A DNA stretch of 64,000 bases from Planctomycetia bacterium (GCA_016191115.1 JACPPG010000040.1:1-64000); one strand, 5' to 3'. Shown: positions 18,833 through 28,928, numbered from the stretch's first letter. Made by a program: numbers and translations. Notes: a model not told the origin generated them from the sequence alone.

Positions 18833-18911
18833 GGCGCGCCCTCGCTGATAGTCGCCGTGTCGCCTGTCGACACGGAGTCTATCGCGCGAGAGCGGGTGTG
18901 GCCAGAAATCG

Positions 18912-20084
18912 CTACCGCATCCCGCCGGTCGGCTGGTCCTTGGCCAATTGCTCTTGCGGCTCGAATTCGAGCCTCACTGTGAGCGTTTCTGGTTGCAGGC
19001 TCACGGTCGAGCGGTACGCGACCGGCGGCCGCGCGGCAAACAGCGGCGACGACGAAGCCGGCACGGTGCCGGTCGTGGATTTTTCCTCCGCCGCCAATAG
19101 TCGCAGCCCTGTGGTGAGCATGCCCATGTCCAGCTTCGGACGCGGCAACCGCAGCACGATCGGCGGGACGGGCTTGCCGGCTTCAGAAGGCCATGCGACC
19201 AAAAGCGCCTGCGCGCCGTTGGGCCGCCCGATGCTGATGCCCGCGGAATCGGTGCGGAAGCGGACTTCGTTCCAGCGGGCCCGCTTCGCCTCGTCGAGCG
19301 CGGCCAGCCGGTCGGCGAGCGCGGCATTGATGGCCGCGGCCAGTCCGGCGATCTCGCGGTCGAAGGCACGGCAGATCGCTTGTTCCACGTGCGCCGAGCA
19401 TTCCACTTCCGCTTCCGTCTTGTTGGTGGCAGCGCGATTCTGCGCGATCCGTTCCGTGAACTTGCCCAACACCTTGGGCCGGCTGCTTGTGATCTCCTTG
19501 GTCACGAGCGCCGTCTTGGCCGTGCACGCGGCCGGCTGGCTGGCCAGGCCGCGGGCGTCCAAAAGCAGCCGGGCGGCGGCGTGGAACTCAGTCGTCGCGT
19601 CGCTTGTGATCTGGATGCTGCGCGCGTTGCCGACCCCCTTGAGGATCACCGTTCCGGCGAGCACCATATCGAAGGCGGCATGGTCAACATCGGGCACGAG
19701 CACGGTCTTCACCACGCCCTGCACGTGGGCCTGGCCGTGGACGGGGATCTCCAAGAGCACGTCCTGGAACGGCGCGTCGAGCGCGAACGGCGCGGACAGC
19801 GTGCGGTCGAGACATTCGGACGATACGCGGCATTGAAACTCATCGAGCCCGACGACCACGCCCAACAAGCGGCCGGCCCGGTCGCGAAGCCGGTCGTGCG
19901 CCGCGGGGTCGTGGGCGACGCCCAGGACGAGCGAACCGGTCTTCGAGGGCGGAGCGCTCCCGGCGGCGCCCGATGCGTCCGCAGCCTGGCCGGCGGCTTC
20001 GTCGGCCAGGACAGCGGACGCGAGTAGATTCAGAATGGCGACAGAAAAGAACAGGACACGGGTTTTCGTGGACACGGCCGGCAC
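18912..20084 (-). CDS. secreted hypothetical protein (390 aa)
   Basis: Signal peptide (VLFFSVAILNLLASAVLADE), then a region opening GSLVLGVAHDPAAHDRLRDRAG and a longer alpha/beta region. It resembles the family of planctomycete exported proteins of unknown function; no enzyme motif seen. Only two Cys remain in the mature part (ECSAHVEQAIC). The start is GTG 20084, with GTG 20075 as an alternative. It stands alone between the ankyrin gene and a 650-bp non-coding stretch. Confidence 0.65.
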   Translation of the reverse strand: MPAVSTKTRVLFFSVAILNLLASAVLADEAAGQAADASGAAGSAPPSKTGSLVLGVAHDPAAHDRLRDRAGRLLGVVVGLDEFQCRVSSECLDRTLSAPFALDAPFQDVLLEIPVHGQAHVQGVVKTVLVPDVDHAAFDMVLAGTVILKGVGNARSIQITSDATTEFHAAARLLLDARGLASQPAACTAKTALVTKEITSSRPKVLGKFTERIAQNRAATNKTEAEVECSAHVEQAICRAFDREIAGLAAAINAALADRLAALDEAKRARWNEVRFRTDSAGISIGRPNGAQALLVAWPSEAGKPVPPIVLRLPRPKLDMGMLTTGLRLLAAEEKSTTGTVPASSSPLFAARPPVAYRSTVSLQPETLTVRLEFEPQEQLAKDQPTGGMR

Positions 20085-20733
20085 GCCTGAAAAAGCGCCA
20101 CTAGCAGCTTAGGAATCGCTCGAGCGTGCGTCCACGAGGGCCCGTTGCGGCCCCGCAATTCGACATCATGGTGCGCCTCGACTCCGCTCCGACGCGTTCG
20201 CGGCTTTTTCAAAAAGAGGTTGTACGAGCGACAAGTTCTCCTGACGTTAGTTTCCTCACCAGCAAAGTCCGTCACAGCTCACATGGGATCGCGAGCGCCG
20301 GACCTGGTTGTTTCACACCATTCACCGTTTCGACGAGAGCTTGAAAAGCTCGAAGCGCGCGTACGAACATGCATGCCCGAACGCCGTTGAAGAACACGAG
20401 CCACCCCGCGCCCAACGATCCAAAGATGAGAACCCCCAAAGCAGACGAGAGGTCGCGCGACAAAAATCGCGCTTCCATCATTAAGCTTAGTCGGCGCGGA
20501 AAAAAAGGAAACGGTTTTGCGCGCGGGCGCGCGAGATTTTTCGGCGGCGGTCTTTCGCGTGCAGTTCGTGCCCTTATTCACGAGCGGCGGCTCGTGCCGA
20601 ACATCACGAAGTCGAAAGCCCATGGCGCGACGGCCAGACGGGAGGGCGAGGCTCCTGCCGAGCCGGGGTCCGTCCGCGATGCAGCGGCTCGGCAGGAGCG
20701 TCGCCCTCCCGAGGCGAAGCGCCAGAAGGCACG
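20085..20733. other. non-coding stretch with REP palindrome
   Basis: About 650 bp with no convincing gene. A 69-codon minus-strand ORF (20272-20481) encodes one hydrophobic segment (ALGVLIFGSLGAGWLVFF) but has no clear ribosome binding site, so I do not call it. The region includes AT-richer patches near 20200 and 20500 and a REP-type palindrome at 20640-20710. Confidence 0.5.
20640..20710. repeat. REP-type palindrome, GGGAGGGCGAGGCTCC family
   Basis: Left arm GGGAGGGCGAGGCTCCTGCC then GAGCC; the right arm is its complement with one mismatch, GGCTCGGCAGGAGCGTCGCC then CTCCC. A related copy is at 24784-24859. It sits 24 bp beyond the stop of the WD40/cytochrome gene and could act as its transcription terminator. 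Confidence 0.75.
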
Positions 20734-22152
20734 CTACTTGGCCGCGGCCTGCCCGGCGGCGGCTTGGGGAGCGGCGGCGGCCTGGGCCGGCGGCGCGTAA
20801 CCCGGCGCCGCCTTGAACGAGGTCACGAGGGCCCCGTCGGCCGTGTTCCAGACCCGCACTTCGCCATCGAAGCTGCCGGTGGCCAGCCGCTTCGTGGCGT
20901 CGTTGTAGGCCAGGGAGTAGACCCAGTCCGCATGCCCCTCGTAGTTGCGGACCGGCTTCCGCTCGGCGGCCTCGAACTGGCGGGCCGTCTTATCGGCCGA
21001 GCAGCAGAAGATCTGCCCGCCGGCGACCACGATATCGTAGACTTCCTGCCCGAACCCGGCGATTTCGCCGATCTTGCCGGCGTCGGCCGGTTTCCAGACG
21101 TGGACCTTCTTGTCCCGGCCGGTGGTCAGCACCTGGCTTGAATCGGCATTGAACGCCGCGCCGTAAACCTGCTCGCCGTGGCCCGGGTAGGTGACCAGCG
21201 ACTCGCCGGTGGCCGCGTCGAAGAGCTTCGAAGTCTTGTCGCGGCTGGCCGAGGCGAGCCTTGTGCCGTCGTGGTTCCAGGCCACGGCCATGACCCAGTC
21301 GGCATGGTCCTCGATCACCCGCTCTTCCTTGCCGGTGGCGACGTCGTAGATGCGGATCGAGCGGTCGGCCCCGCAGGCCGCCAGGCGATTGCCGGCCGGG
21401 TTGAAGGCCACGCCCCAGGCCACGTCGGCCATCGCCCCAAGCTGCTTGAGAAGCGTCCCCTTGGCCGGGTCGTAGAGCGTCACCTCGCCCGACTGCCCGG
21501 GCAGGCCGCCGGCCGCGGCCAAGAGCGCCCCGTCGGGGCTATAGGCCAGGCCCAGCGTTCGCTGCGGCACGTTCTTGATCCGCCTTACCAGGGCTCCGGT
21601 GGCCGGATTCCAGATAGTGACCTCCCGGTAGCCGCCGGCGGCCAGCTCCTGTCCGCTGGGGGCGAACGCCAAGGCCGTGATCGGCACGGGCATCCGGTAG
21701 CTCTCCGGCGGATCGGGATGCGGCAGCTTGGGCACGATCGAGGCCAGCGCGGCCTTCGGATCGGGACCGTCGAACTTGGCCCCCTCCTCGATCCACCGCT
21801 TGACCGCGGCTACTTGTGCCGCTGAAAGCGGGTCCCCTTCCTTGGGCATCCGCTCGTCTTTGTCGTCCGAGGAGATCAGCCGCAGTAACTCGCTCTCGTC
21901 TGGTTTGCCAGGGTTTATCGAGGGGGTGCTGCTCGCGCCCGGCTTCATCAGCATCTCGAAGGTGGTGAGCTGGTATTCCCCCTTTGGATCGGTCGCTCCG
22001 TGGCATGCGAGGCACTTGCCGACGAGGAGCGGGGCGACGTCCTTCGAGAAGACGACGGGCGCGGCGGCCTGCGGCGCCGGTTCGTCGGCCGATGCGATCG
22101 AGCAGCCAACTAGCAAGACCACGACTGTGGATAGCAACACACACGTTCGCAT
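20734..22152 (-). CDS. exported cytochrome-c-like / WD40 repeat protein
   Basis: 472 aa. Lipoprotein-like signal (LLSTVVVLLVGCSIASADE), then a planctomycete cytochrome-type domain with haem motif CLACHGATDPKGEY and AAVKRWIEEGAKF. About seven WD40 blades follow (LAFAPSGQELAAGGYREVTIW, VAWNHDGTRLASASRDKTSKLF, LAYNDATKRLATGSFDGEVRVW), forming a propeller. An Ala/Gln-rich tail ends it. It is the usual partner of DUF1549/DUF1553 proteins. Their joint substrate is unknown; polysaccharide or envelope breakdown is often proposed. ATG 22152 has GAGGGG upstream. Last gene of the four-gene cluster. Confidence 0.85.
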   Translation of the reverse strand: MRTCVLLSTVVVLLVGCSIASADEPAPQAAAPVVFSKDVAPLLVGKCLACHGATDPKGEYQLTTFEMLMKPGASSTPSINPGKPDESELLRLISSDDKDERMPKEGDPLSAAQVAAVKRWIEEGAKFDGPDPKAALASIVPKLPHPDPPESYRMPVPITALAFAPSGQELAAGGYREVTIWNPATGALVRRIKNVPQRTLGLAYSPDGALLAAAGGLPGQSGEVTLYDPAKGTLLKQLGAMADVAWGVAFNPAGNRLAACGADRSIRIYDVATGKEERVIEDHADWVMAVAWNHDGTRLASASRDKTSKLFDAATGESLVTYPGHGEQVYGAAFNADSSQVLTTGRDKKVHVWKPADAGKIGEIAGFGQEVYDIVVAGGQIFCCSADKTARQFEAAERKPVRNYEGHADWVYSLAYNDATKRLATGSFDGEVRVWNTADGALVTSFKAAPGYAPPAQAAAAPQAAAGQAAAK

Positions 22153-22176
22153 GGACGAGATTCCCCTCAACTCGAC

Positions 22177-22199
22177 CCCTCTCCGGCAAGTGGAGAGGG
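22177..22199. repeat. short hairpin repeat upstream of the WD40 gene
   Basis: CCCTCTCC-GGCAAGT-GGAGAGGG: 8-bp perfect stem in the gap between the DUF1549/DUF1553 gene and the WD40 gene. It would lie in the intercistronic mRNA and could adjust relative expression. Confidence 0.5.
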
Positions 22200-22238
22200 A
22201 GTTATGCCACACCCCGCAACCTAAGCGCTTGAATTGAA

Positions 22239-24734
22239 CTAGTGCTGGAACAAGAACTCGTTGGCGTTGAGCAGTGCCCAACATACGTCCTCCAGGCCCC
22301 GCATCCGGTCTCCGCTGGCGGTGACGTGACGCGTAGCCACGTCGAGCTCGGCGGTGCTGGGCGGCCGGCTGAGCGCCGCCAGGTACAGCTCGCTCACCAC
22401 GTCGGCGTCCGTCTTCCCACCGGTCACGAGCGTCCGCAACCGGTTCTTCTCATCGCGCACCTTGGAGTGCACCAAGGGCCCGTTGATCATCTGGAGCGCC
22501 TGCGACAGATTCGAGTCGCTCGATCGTTCGCACTGGCAGGCTGTCTCGCGGGCCGGCTGGCCGAAGACCTTCAGGAAGTAGTTGTCCACGTCCGGGCTGG
22601 GAAGCTGCGTGGCACGGGTGCCGGAGGGCAGGCCGGCGAACTTCTCGTCGACGCTGGTCACGCGGCAAATCGCGTCCAGGAGTTGCTCGGCCGACAGAAG
22701 CCGGGTGGTGGCGTGCGAGAAATACTTCGTATCGTTGCGGTTGAAGTCGTTCTTTCGCGAGCTCAACTGGTAGGTGCGGCTGTTGAGGATCGTCCGCAGC
22801 GTGTGCTTGCGATCGAAGCCGTGTTCGACGAAGTCCTTGGCCAGGTGATCGAGCAAGGCGGCGCTCGACGGCGGGTTCGAATCGCGGAAGTCGTCCACCG
22901 GGTCGACGATGCCCCGGCCCAGCAGGTGCCCCCACATGCGGTTCACTTCCACCTTGGCGAAGAACGGGTTGTCGGGCGCGGTGAGCCAGGTGGCAAATGT
23001 GTCGCGGCGGTCGTCCTCGCCCGCCAACTCGGCGTCCCCCTTCAGCGGCAGCCAGGGCTTCATCTGCTTGCCGGTCCGCGGCTGGGTGACTTCGCCCGCG
23101 CGCGAAACCCACACCACCAGCTCGTCGGGCGTGGTGCCGGGCTTCTTCTGCACGCGATTGAAGAACGCGCCGATCCCGTAGTAGTTGTCCTGCGTCCACC
23201 GCTCGAAAGGATGATTGTGGCACTTGGCGCACTGGATGCGGATGCCCAGGAACAGTTGCGAAGTGGTTTCGGTGCAGTCGTTGGTGTCGGCGGCGGTGCG
23301 GAAGAAGTTAGCCGCCGGGTTGGCGAACGTGCTGCCGTTGGCCGTAAGCAGCGTGCGGGCGAAGCGGTCGGCCGGCATGTTCGTGCGGAAGGCGTTGACC
23401 AGCCAGTGATGGAACTTGTGCACGCCGGCCGGCGTCACCTTGTTCCCGCGTAACCGTAGCAAGTCGCCCCATTTGAGCGCCCAGAAGTCGGCGTACTCAG
23501 GCCGCTCCAAGAGCGCGTCGATCAGTTTCGCGCGCTTGTCGGGGGCCTGATCGACAAGAAACGCCTGCGCCTCGCCGACGCCCGGCAGCTCGCCGATCAC
23601 GTCCAGGTACGCGCGGCGGACGAACTCCTCGTCCGAACACAAGTCAGACGGCAGGATCTGCAATTGCCGCAGTTTCTCGAACACGTCGTGGTCGACGAAG
23701 CTGCTCTCGGGCGGGTTGTTCCATTGGAAACCCTCGACGTCCTTGAGGAACATCAGGGACGCGGTCTCCATCTTTTCCAGGTACCGGACCAGGATGGCCG
23801 ACTCGCCGCGATCCAAGCCGGTGACGAAGCCGTCGGCGTTGACCGTGGCCACGCCTTCGTCGGAGCTTGTGTACACGGCCAGGTTTGTGACGTCGCGAAT
23901 GCTGCCGTCGGAGAAATGCGCCAAGACCAGCAACTGCTGCGTGTGCGCCGGCCGCTTCAACAACCGCTGCCGTGGATACACGTCCACTTTCACGCACCGC
24001 GGCGCATCGGCCGGATCGACCTGGCAACCCTGCGCGATCCAATCGTGCAACAGGTCATAGGCGGGGTCGGCCTTCTTCATCCGCCGGCCACCGCCGTGAG
24101 CCACTTCCATCAAAGGCTTGCGCAATAGCAAGCTCGCCTCGGGCTCGTACACGTTCGTGCGGCGATTGAACGCCTCGCGCACCAGGGTCTCTGTGTCGAC
24201 GGCCGGGTCGTAAGCCCGCAGCGACATGCGGAAGCCCCCCTTGCCGCTGGGCGAGCCGTGGCAAGCGCCGGAATTGCAGCCCTGCTTCGACAGCGCGACG
24301 AGCGTCCCGTACTCGAACGAGACGACGTCAGGCTTGCTCTGGCCCGTGACTTCGACGGGGACCTTTACTTCGTGCCCACCAACCGTGACCGCGATTTCGG
24401 CCTTGCCGTCGGCCACCGGCACGGCCACGCCGTTCTCGATGCGGACGACCTGCGGGTTGGTCGATGTCAACTGGGCGGCACGCGTGAGGTCTTGCGTCGT
24501 GCCGTCCGCGTAGAAGCCACTCGCGATAATGTGCATCCGCCGCCGCGGCGTCTGAAGCTGGATGGCGCCCGGCTGCACGTCAATCCGCTCCGGCGTGCCG
24601 ACGACGATGGGTTCGAGCGCGGGCGGGGCGCCCGCTTGCGGCTCGGCGCCGACGGGGCCTGCCGCCAACAACGTCACCGCGGCCAGGGCGCCGCAGACCA
24701 TCGGGCCAACGACCGTTCGCGTAAACTGGCGCAT
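22239..24734 (-). CDS. DUF1549/DUF1553 exported protein with bacterial Ig-like domain
   Basis: 831 aa with signal peptide. An N-terminal Ig-like (BIG_2-type) domain (ASGFYADGTTQDLTRAAQL) leads to a cytochrome-like CNSGACHGSPSGKGGFRMSL segment. A second Ig-like stretch, DUF1549 (CSDEEFVRRAYLDVIGELP, CAKCHNHPFERWTQDNYYG) and DUF1553 (NRMWGHLLGRGIVDPVDDF, LNSRTYQLSS) follow to ...NANEFLFQH. These planctomycete-typical modules are of unknown biochemical function. CxxCH motifs could bind haem c. ATG 24734. It is third in a minus-strand cluster after the DUF1501 and PPC genes. Confidence 0.9.
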   Translation of the reverse strand: MRQFTRTVVGPMVCGALAAVTLLAAGPVGAEPQAGAPPALEPIVVGTPERIDVQPGAIQLQTPRRRMHIIASGFYADGTTQDLTRAAQLTSTNPQVVRIENGVAVPVADGKAEIAVTVGGHEVKVPVEVTGQSKPDVVSFEYGTLVALSKQGCNSGACHGSPSGKGGFRMSLRAYDPAVDTETLVREAFNRRTNVYEPEASLLLRKPLMEVAHGGGRRMKKADPAYDLLHDWIAQGCQVDPADAPRCVKVDVYPRQRLLKRPAHTQQLLVLAHFSDGSIRDVTNLAVYTSSDEGVATVNADGFVTGLDRGESAILVRYLEKMETASLMFLKDVEGFQWNNPPESSFVDHDVFEKLRQLQILPSDLCSDEEFVRRAYLDVIGELPGVGEAQAFLVDQAPDKRAKLIDALLERPEYADFWALKWGDLLRLRGNKVTPAGVHKFHHWLVNAFRTNMPADRFARTLLTANGSTFANPAANFFRTAADTNDCTETTSQLFLGIRIQCAKCHNHPFERWTQDNYYGIGAFFNRVQKKPGTTPDELVVWVSRAGEVTQPRTGKQMKPWLPLKGDAELAGEDDRRDTFATWLTAPDNPFFAKVEVNRMWGHLLGRGIVDPVDDFRDSNPPSSAALLDHLAKDFVEHGFDRKHTLRTILNSRTYQLSSRKNDFNRNDTKYFSHATTRLLSAEQLLDAICRVTSVDEKFAGLPSGTRATQLPSPDVDNYFLKVFGQPARETACQCERSSDSNLSQALQMINGPLVHSKVRDEKNRLRTLVTGGKTDADVVSELYLAALSRPPSTAELDVATRHVTASGDRMRGLEDVCWALLNANEFLFQH

Positions 24735-24783
24735 CGCTTCTCCCTCGCTTTGAGCTGCTTACTTTTTGTTGCACCCCGACGCC

Positions 24784-24859
24784 GGGAGCGCGAGGCTCCT
24801 GTTGAGCCGCTCTCCCTCGTTGCACTTGCGCCGCGGCTCGGCGGGAGCCTCGCCCTCCC
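24784..24859. repeat. REP-type palindrome, second copy of the GGGAGGGCGAGGCTCC family
   Basis: Left arm GGGAGCGCGAGGCTCCTGTT then GAGCCG; right arm CGGCTCGGCGGGAGCCTCGC then CCTCCC. It lies between the PPC-domain gene and the DUF1549/DUF1553 gene, in their joint transcript if they form an operon. Confidence 0.75.
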
Positions 24860-24894
24860 GTTACCTCGCCACGGCGGAACTTCGAACACTCCTC

Positions 24895-27231
24895 TTAAGG
24901 CCGAGTAATCTCCAGGCTCACTGGATCGCTTTCCAGGCTCACGGCGCGATCCTTGACTTTCATCGTGGCCGTGGCCGCGATCTCCACCTTCCCCGCCGCC
25001 ATGTCGCCCGCGGCCGATAGCTCGATCGCGGCCTCGTTCTGTCCCTCCGGTACCGTGACCTCGGGTGGGCCGCTCATGCCCGTTGGCACGTGCTTCAGCC
25101 GCACGGTGACGGGCCCTGTGGCGTCGCCATACCGCGTGAGCTTCACCGCGACCGCTTGCTTGCCGCCTGCCACCAGCGGGCCGGCCGGCGCCAGCGAGAC
25201 CTGCACCGGCTTCACCACGCGCAACACCAGGTCGGCGATCGTCACCGTTTTCGGCTGATTCTGAAATGTCGCCGTGCCGGTGATCGAAAGCGGGTAGTCC
25301 CCTTCGGCCAACGCCATCGGGCCGGCGACTTCAATCGCCACCTCGGGCTTGCCTTTTTCAATCGGGGCTACCTTGGCCGAAACGCCTTCTGGCAAGCCGG
25401 CGACGGCCAGCTCGATCTTGTCGTCGAACTTGTTGAGCCGTTTGGCCTCGACTTTGAAGCTCGTCGTTCCGACGAATTGCGGGAAGGGAATGGCCCCGGC
25501 CGGCGCAGCCGAAAGTTGAAAGAAGTCTGGAAACACCGGGCCGACACCCAACCCTACCAGCCCGTCCAGGTCGGCCGGCGGATACGCCCAACCGCCTAGC
25601 GCGGTCTTGAGCGGGGTAAGCGTGCTGGCGGTGGTTTGGAATTCGGCGTCGCCGATCTTGGCGCGGCCGAGAATGCGGACGTTGGCCCACCGGCCCGGCT
25701 CCATATTCGCCGGCAGGGTCACACGAAGCACGGTCTCTTTGCCTTTTTCGGCGATCGTGTTGCCGGCAAGCGAAAGCCCTTCGCCGGCCCCCTCGACTGA
25801 TAGTGCAATCGGCCCATCGTAATCGCGGCGGGCGCAGGTGACCTTGGCGACGAACACGCCGCGGGTCGGCGCGTCGAATTTCTCACCTTCGACGGCCAGC
25901 GTGAAGCCGGGCCGATAGACCTCGACCGTGATCCGATACACGAAGTCCGGTCCGCCGCGACGCAGCAAGTCCTCGACCATCAGGCGATAGACGCCGTCGG
26001 CCGGCGCCGTAAAGTCGATGATGCCGTCTTCGGTGCCCGAATCTTCGGCTTCGGCCACCTGGCCGCCATCGGCCTTCGATAACCGCATGAACAAGTCGCT
26101 CGGCGAGCCCAGGCTGCGCGTCTTGCCGGTGAAGACCCATCGCTGGCCTTGCTTTGCCTCGAATTGGAACCAGTCGCGGTCCTTGGCCGCATCGAAGCGG
26201 CCGTTGATGGCCGTGGGGAGGGTGACCGGCGAGGCCGTCTCTGGCGTGTCGTTGGGTTCCAGCTCGACTTGCTCTGATGCGCTACCGACCGCCACGTTGA
26301 CAATGCCTGAGCCTTGCCCGCCGGGGAATTTCGCGGCGACGGTCATGCGATCGACAGCGGAAGAGGCTGGCATCGGGACAACCATCGGCGCCATTTCTGC
26401 TCCCTCGGCTCCCGCCAACCGGACTTTGGCCTGGCTGCCACGGCGCCCGCCCATCGGATAGGTCGTCGTCGCCAGGGGGAAGTTGCCGACGCGCATGCGG
26501 TAGCGATGCGTCGGCCCGCCCAGGTAGCGAATGTCGCGCAGCTCGAGCAGGTACGTCCCATTGACGGCAATGGTGTGGGCGAATCGGCAATCGGCGCCGA
26601 TCCCCGGCTCGTCGTCGCTGTAGGCCAGTTCGTGGCCGGAGGAATCCAATAGTCGAATGACAGCGTCGAGCGGGTAACCCAGCCGCCGGGCCACGACCTC
26701 GACGGTGATTCGCTGGCCGGCAACGGCCTCGAAGCGATAGAAGTCGTAGCTTTCCGCCTCGCAGGCCCCATCCACGGCGACCGGAAGAGTGATCTGCTGG
26801 GCGGCCTCGGGCGATTTGTTGCTGCCGTTGTCGACCGCGCTCGGCAGATCGTCGACCATCAACAGCCGCAGATTGGAGATGCCCCCGCCGTTCGCCACGC
26901 GGAGGCCGTAGATGCCCACTGCGGCGGTAGCAGGAACATTGACGCGGTAGCTGACCTGGGCTGGCTCGGTGCCATTCTTGTCGACGCCCGGCGTCAGCGC
27001 GGCCTCGGCCGGCATACCCCACCAGGCGCCCGTCGGCGCGGCCAGATTGGCGCCGTACAGCACGATGTCGGTCGCGGCGCCGGCGGCGACCGCGGCGGGC
27101 ACGGTGTGCGTGATCGACGGCGCCTGGGCAACCGCCATCCGCGCCGTGGCAAGCACTGCGGCGAGAGCCCACAGGGCGCGCCCCGCGATCGTCGCATATC
27201 GCTTCAATCTAAGCCGCTGGCTTTCAGGCAT
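24895..27231 (-). CDS. large exported protein with PPC (pre-peptidase C-terminal) domains
   Basis: About 778 aa. The signal peptide ends near ARMAVAQA. An IPT/TIG-like opening (TDIVLYGANLAAPTGAWWG) leads to two PPC-type beta domains (ESYDFYRFEAVAGQRITVEV with RLLDSSGHELAYSDDE; DRDWFQFEAKQGQRWVFTGK with YRLMVED). Several Ig-like strands, rich in Lys/Val/Ala, complete the protein. This architecture is usual for the gene between DUF1501 and DUF1549 genes in planctomycetes. It is a likely periplasmic or surface binding protein and no catalytic motif is seen. ATG 27231 is preferred over TTG 27237. Confidence 0.85.
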   Translation of the reverse strand: MPESQRLRLKRYATIAGRALWALAAVLATARMAVAQAPSITHTVPAAVAAGAATDIVLYGANLAAPTGAWWGMPAEAALTPGVDKNGTEPAQVSYRVNVPATAAVGIYGLRVANGGGISNLRLLMVDDLPSAVDNGSNKSPEAAQQITLPVAVDGACEAESYDFYRFEAVAGQRITVEVVARRLGYPLDAVIRLLDSSGHELAYSDDEPGIGADCRFAHTIAVNGTYLLELRDIRYLGGPTHRYRMRVGNFPLATTTYPMGGRRGSQAKVRLAGAEGAEMAPMVVPMPASSAVDRMTVAAKFPGGQGSGIVNVAVGSASEQVELEPNDTPETASPVTLPTAINGRFDAAKDRDWFQFEAKQGQRWVFTGKTRSLGSPSDLFMRLSKADGGQVAEAEDSGTEDGIIDFTAPADGVYRLMVEDLLRRGGPDFVYRITVEVYRPGFTLAVEGEKFDAPTRGVFVAKVTCARRDYDGPIALSVEGAGEGLSLAGNTIAEKGKETVLRVTLPANMEPGRWANVRILGRAKIGDAEFQTTASTLTPLKTALGGWAYPPADLDGLVGLGVGPVFPDFFQLSAAPAGAIPFPQFVGTTSFKVEAKRLNKFDDKIELAVAGLPEGVSAKVAPIEKGKPEVAIEVAGPMALAEGDYPLSITGTATFQNQPKTVTIADLVLRVVKPVQVSLAPAGPLVAGGKQAVAVKLTRYGDATGPVTVRLKHVPTGMSGPPEVTVPEGQNEAAIELSAAGDMAAGKVEIAATATMKVKDRAVSLESDPVSLEITRP

Positions 27232-27497
27232 GGGCAAGTCACTTGGCGCGTGCGAATCGTTGGGCTAGTGGGGCCCTCGATCCCTTGCTCGTGGCGTGTC
27301 GGTAAAGGTAGGCGTCGACGAGTTGGCGAAGACAGGTCTTCGACAGCCGCGCGACGTACGGTCGGTCTGGCGGGATTCAGAAGCATGGGCCGGACGCGGG
27401 TTTCCCACGGCGCGCATCCGCAACCACCCCATGACCTTAAACCGCCGCCGAGGCGGTTGTCAAACAATAAGCGACATTTCGACTCGGGCACCCCCCC

Positions 27498-28928
27498 TTA
27501 TGCAAACAATGCCCGCATCGCCCGGCCCTCGCAAACCCGCAGCGGCCGCCCCATGCGGTCGACGAGCATGAGCTCCGGGTCGATACCCAACGCGTGATAG
27601 ATCGTGGCCGCGTAATCTTGCGGCGAGACAGGCGCGCTGGCGGGATACGCGCCGTGTGCGTCGCTGGCGCCGTACACCGCGCCGCGACCAATGCCGCCAC
27701 CGGCCAAGAGACCACTGTAGCAATGCGGCCAGTGGTCGCGTCCGACGCCAGCGCGGGTGATCTGGGGCTTGCGGCCAAATTCTCCCACCCACGCCACGAT
27801 CGTTTCGTCCAACAGGCCGCGCTCCTCCAAGTCGATAAGCAAAGCGGCCAGCGCGCGATCGGCGGGCGGAATCAGGTCTTTCTTCAGTCGCCGGAAATTA
27901 TTGCCGTGCGTGTCCCAGAAGTTGCCGCCGTCGTTGTGCCAGTTGACGCTCACCAGGCTCACGCCGTGCTCGATCAGACGTCGCGCCAAAAGCACGCACT
28001 GGCCGTGGATATTCCGCCCGTAACGTTCGCGGACCTTTTCCGGCTCGGCCGATAGATCGAACGCTTGCCGCGCCGCGGTGGAACCCACCAGACCGAGCGC
28101 CTGTTGCTTGAACGCTTCGGCACCAGCCGAGTTGTCGAGCGCGCGGCGTTGCTCGTCCACCAGCCGCAGCAGATGCTGGCGGCCCTCCAGTCGGCCGAGC
28201 GTGACGTCGTCCGCGAGCGCAAGCTCCGGGACGCTCCAGTCGCGCGCATTCGGATCGCCCGAGAGCAGCATCGGATCGTAGCGCGACCCGAGCCAGCCCC
28301 CGTTCTGGCCTGGGGCGCGGCCACCGGGCGCGGCCGGGTGCGCCGCCACCCACGGCAGCGTGACGAACGGTGGCACGGCCCGCGCGGCCTGTTGCAGCCG
28401 AGCCACCACCGAGCCTAGGTGGGGCGTGTCGCGATCGCTGGGCCCATCAACATCACTGTTGAGCACCGGAGCGCGATGACCGGTCAGTGTGGCGTGACCG
28501 CTCGACAGGTGTGCCGGGTCGCTATGTGTAAGCGAGCGAACGACAGCCAGGCGATCGGCCACTTTGGCGACCTGCTCGAAATGCTCGCAGATCGACAGGG
28601 CGGGCACGGCGGTCGAGATGGAACGGAACTCGCCGCGAATCTCGCGCGGGGCATCGGGCTTGGGGTCGAATGTATCGAGCTGGCTTGGACCGCCCCACAT
28701 AAAGAGGAAGATGCACGCCTTGGCGCGGCCAAAGCCGGTGGGCGCGCCCGCGCCGCCGGGCGTTGCGGCGGCTCTCGCGCCGCACAGAGCATCCAGCCCC
28801 AGTCCGAGAAGGCCGAGCGAGCCGGCCTCCAGGATGCGGCGCCGGCTCATCCGCCGCAGCGAACGGAACTCCGCGCAGCCGCCTGCCTGGGGACGAAGCG
28901 GGTCGTGGGGCGAGCCTGACGGAGCCAT
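27498..28928 (-). CDS. DUF1501 exported protein (sulfatase/phosphatase-fold, Tat-type signal)
   Basis: 476 aa. MSRRRILEAGSLGLLGLGLD near residue 27 is a twin-Arg-like signal. DUF1501 hallmarks follow: CIFLFMWGGPSQLDTFDPKP, ICEHFEQVAKVADRLAVVRS, SSGHATLTG, NWHNDGGNFWDTHGNNF, VAWVGEFGRKPQI and RDHWPHCYSGLLAGGG. The family has an alkaline-phosphatase-like fold with probable metal ligands (D, H, DH). Its substrate is unknown. ATG 28928. It is the first gene of the minus-strand cluster ending at 20734, and diverges from the NIPSNAP gene. Confidence 0.92.
   Translation of the reverse strand: MAPSGSPHDPLRPQAGGCAEFRSLRRMSRRRILEAGSLGLLGLGLDALCGARAAATPGGAGAPTGFGRAKACIFLFMWGGPSQLDTFDPKPDAPREIRGEFRSISTAVPALSICEHFEQVAKVADRLAVVRSLTHSDPAHLSSGHATLTGHRAPVLNSDVDGPSDRDTPHLGSVVARLQQAARAVPPFVTLPWVAAHPAAPGGRAPGQNGGWLGSRYDPMLLSGDPNARDWSVPELALADDVTLGRLEGRQHLLRLVDEQRRALDNSAGAEAFKQQALGLVGSTAARQAFDLSAEPEKVRERYGRNIHGQCVLLARRLIEHGVSLVSVNWHNDGGNFWDTHGNNFRRLKKDLIPPADRALAALLIDLEERGLLDETIVAWVGEFGRKPQITRAGVGRDHWPHCYSGLLAGGGIGRGAVYGASDAHGAYPASAPVSPQDYAATIYHALGIDPELMLVDRMGRPLRVCEGRAMRALFA

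Noticed and set aside
20272..20481. 69-aa single-helix membrane peptide ORF.
   Set aside because: No clear ribosome binding site and no recognised family; left as uncertain non-coding.
22242..23453. 403-codon plus-strand ORF opposite the DUF1549/DUF1553 gene.
   Set aside because: Shadow frame without signals; the minus strand has full family homology.
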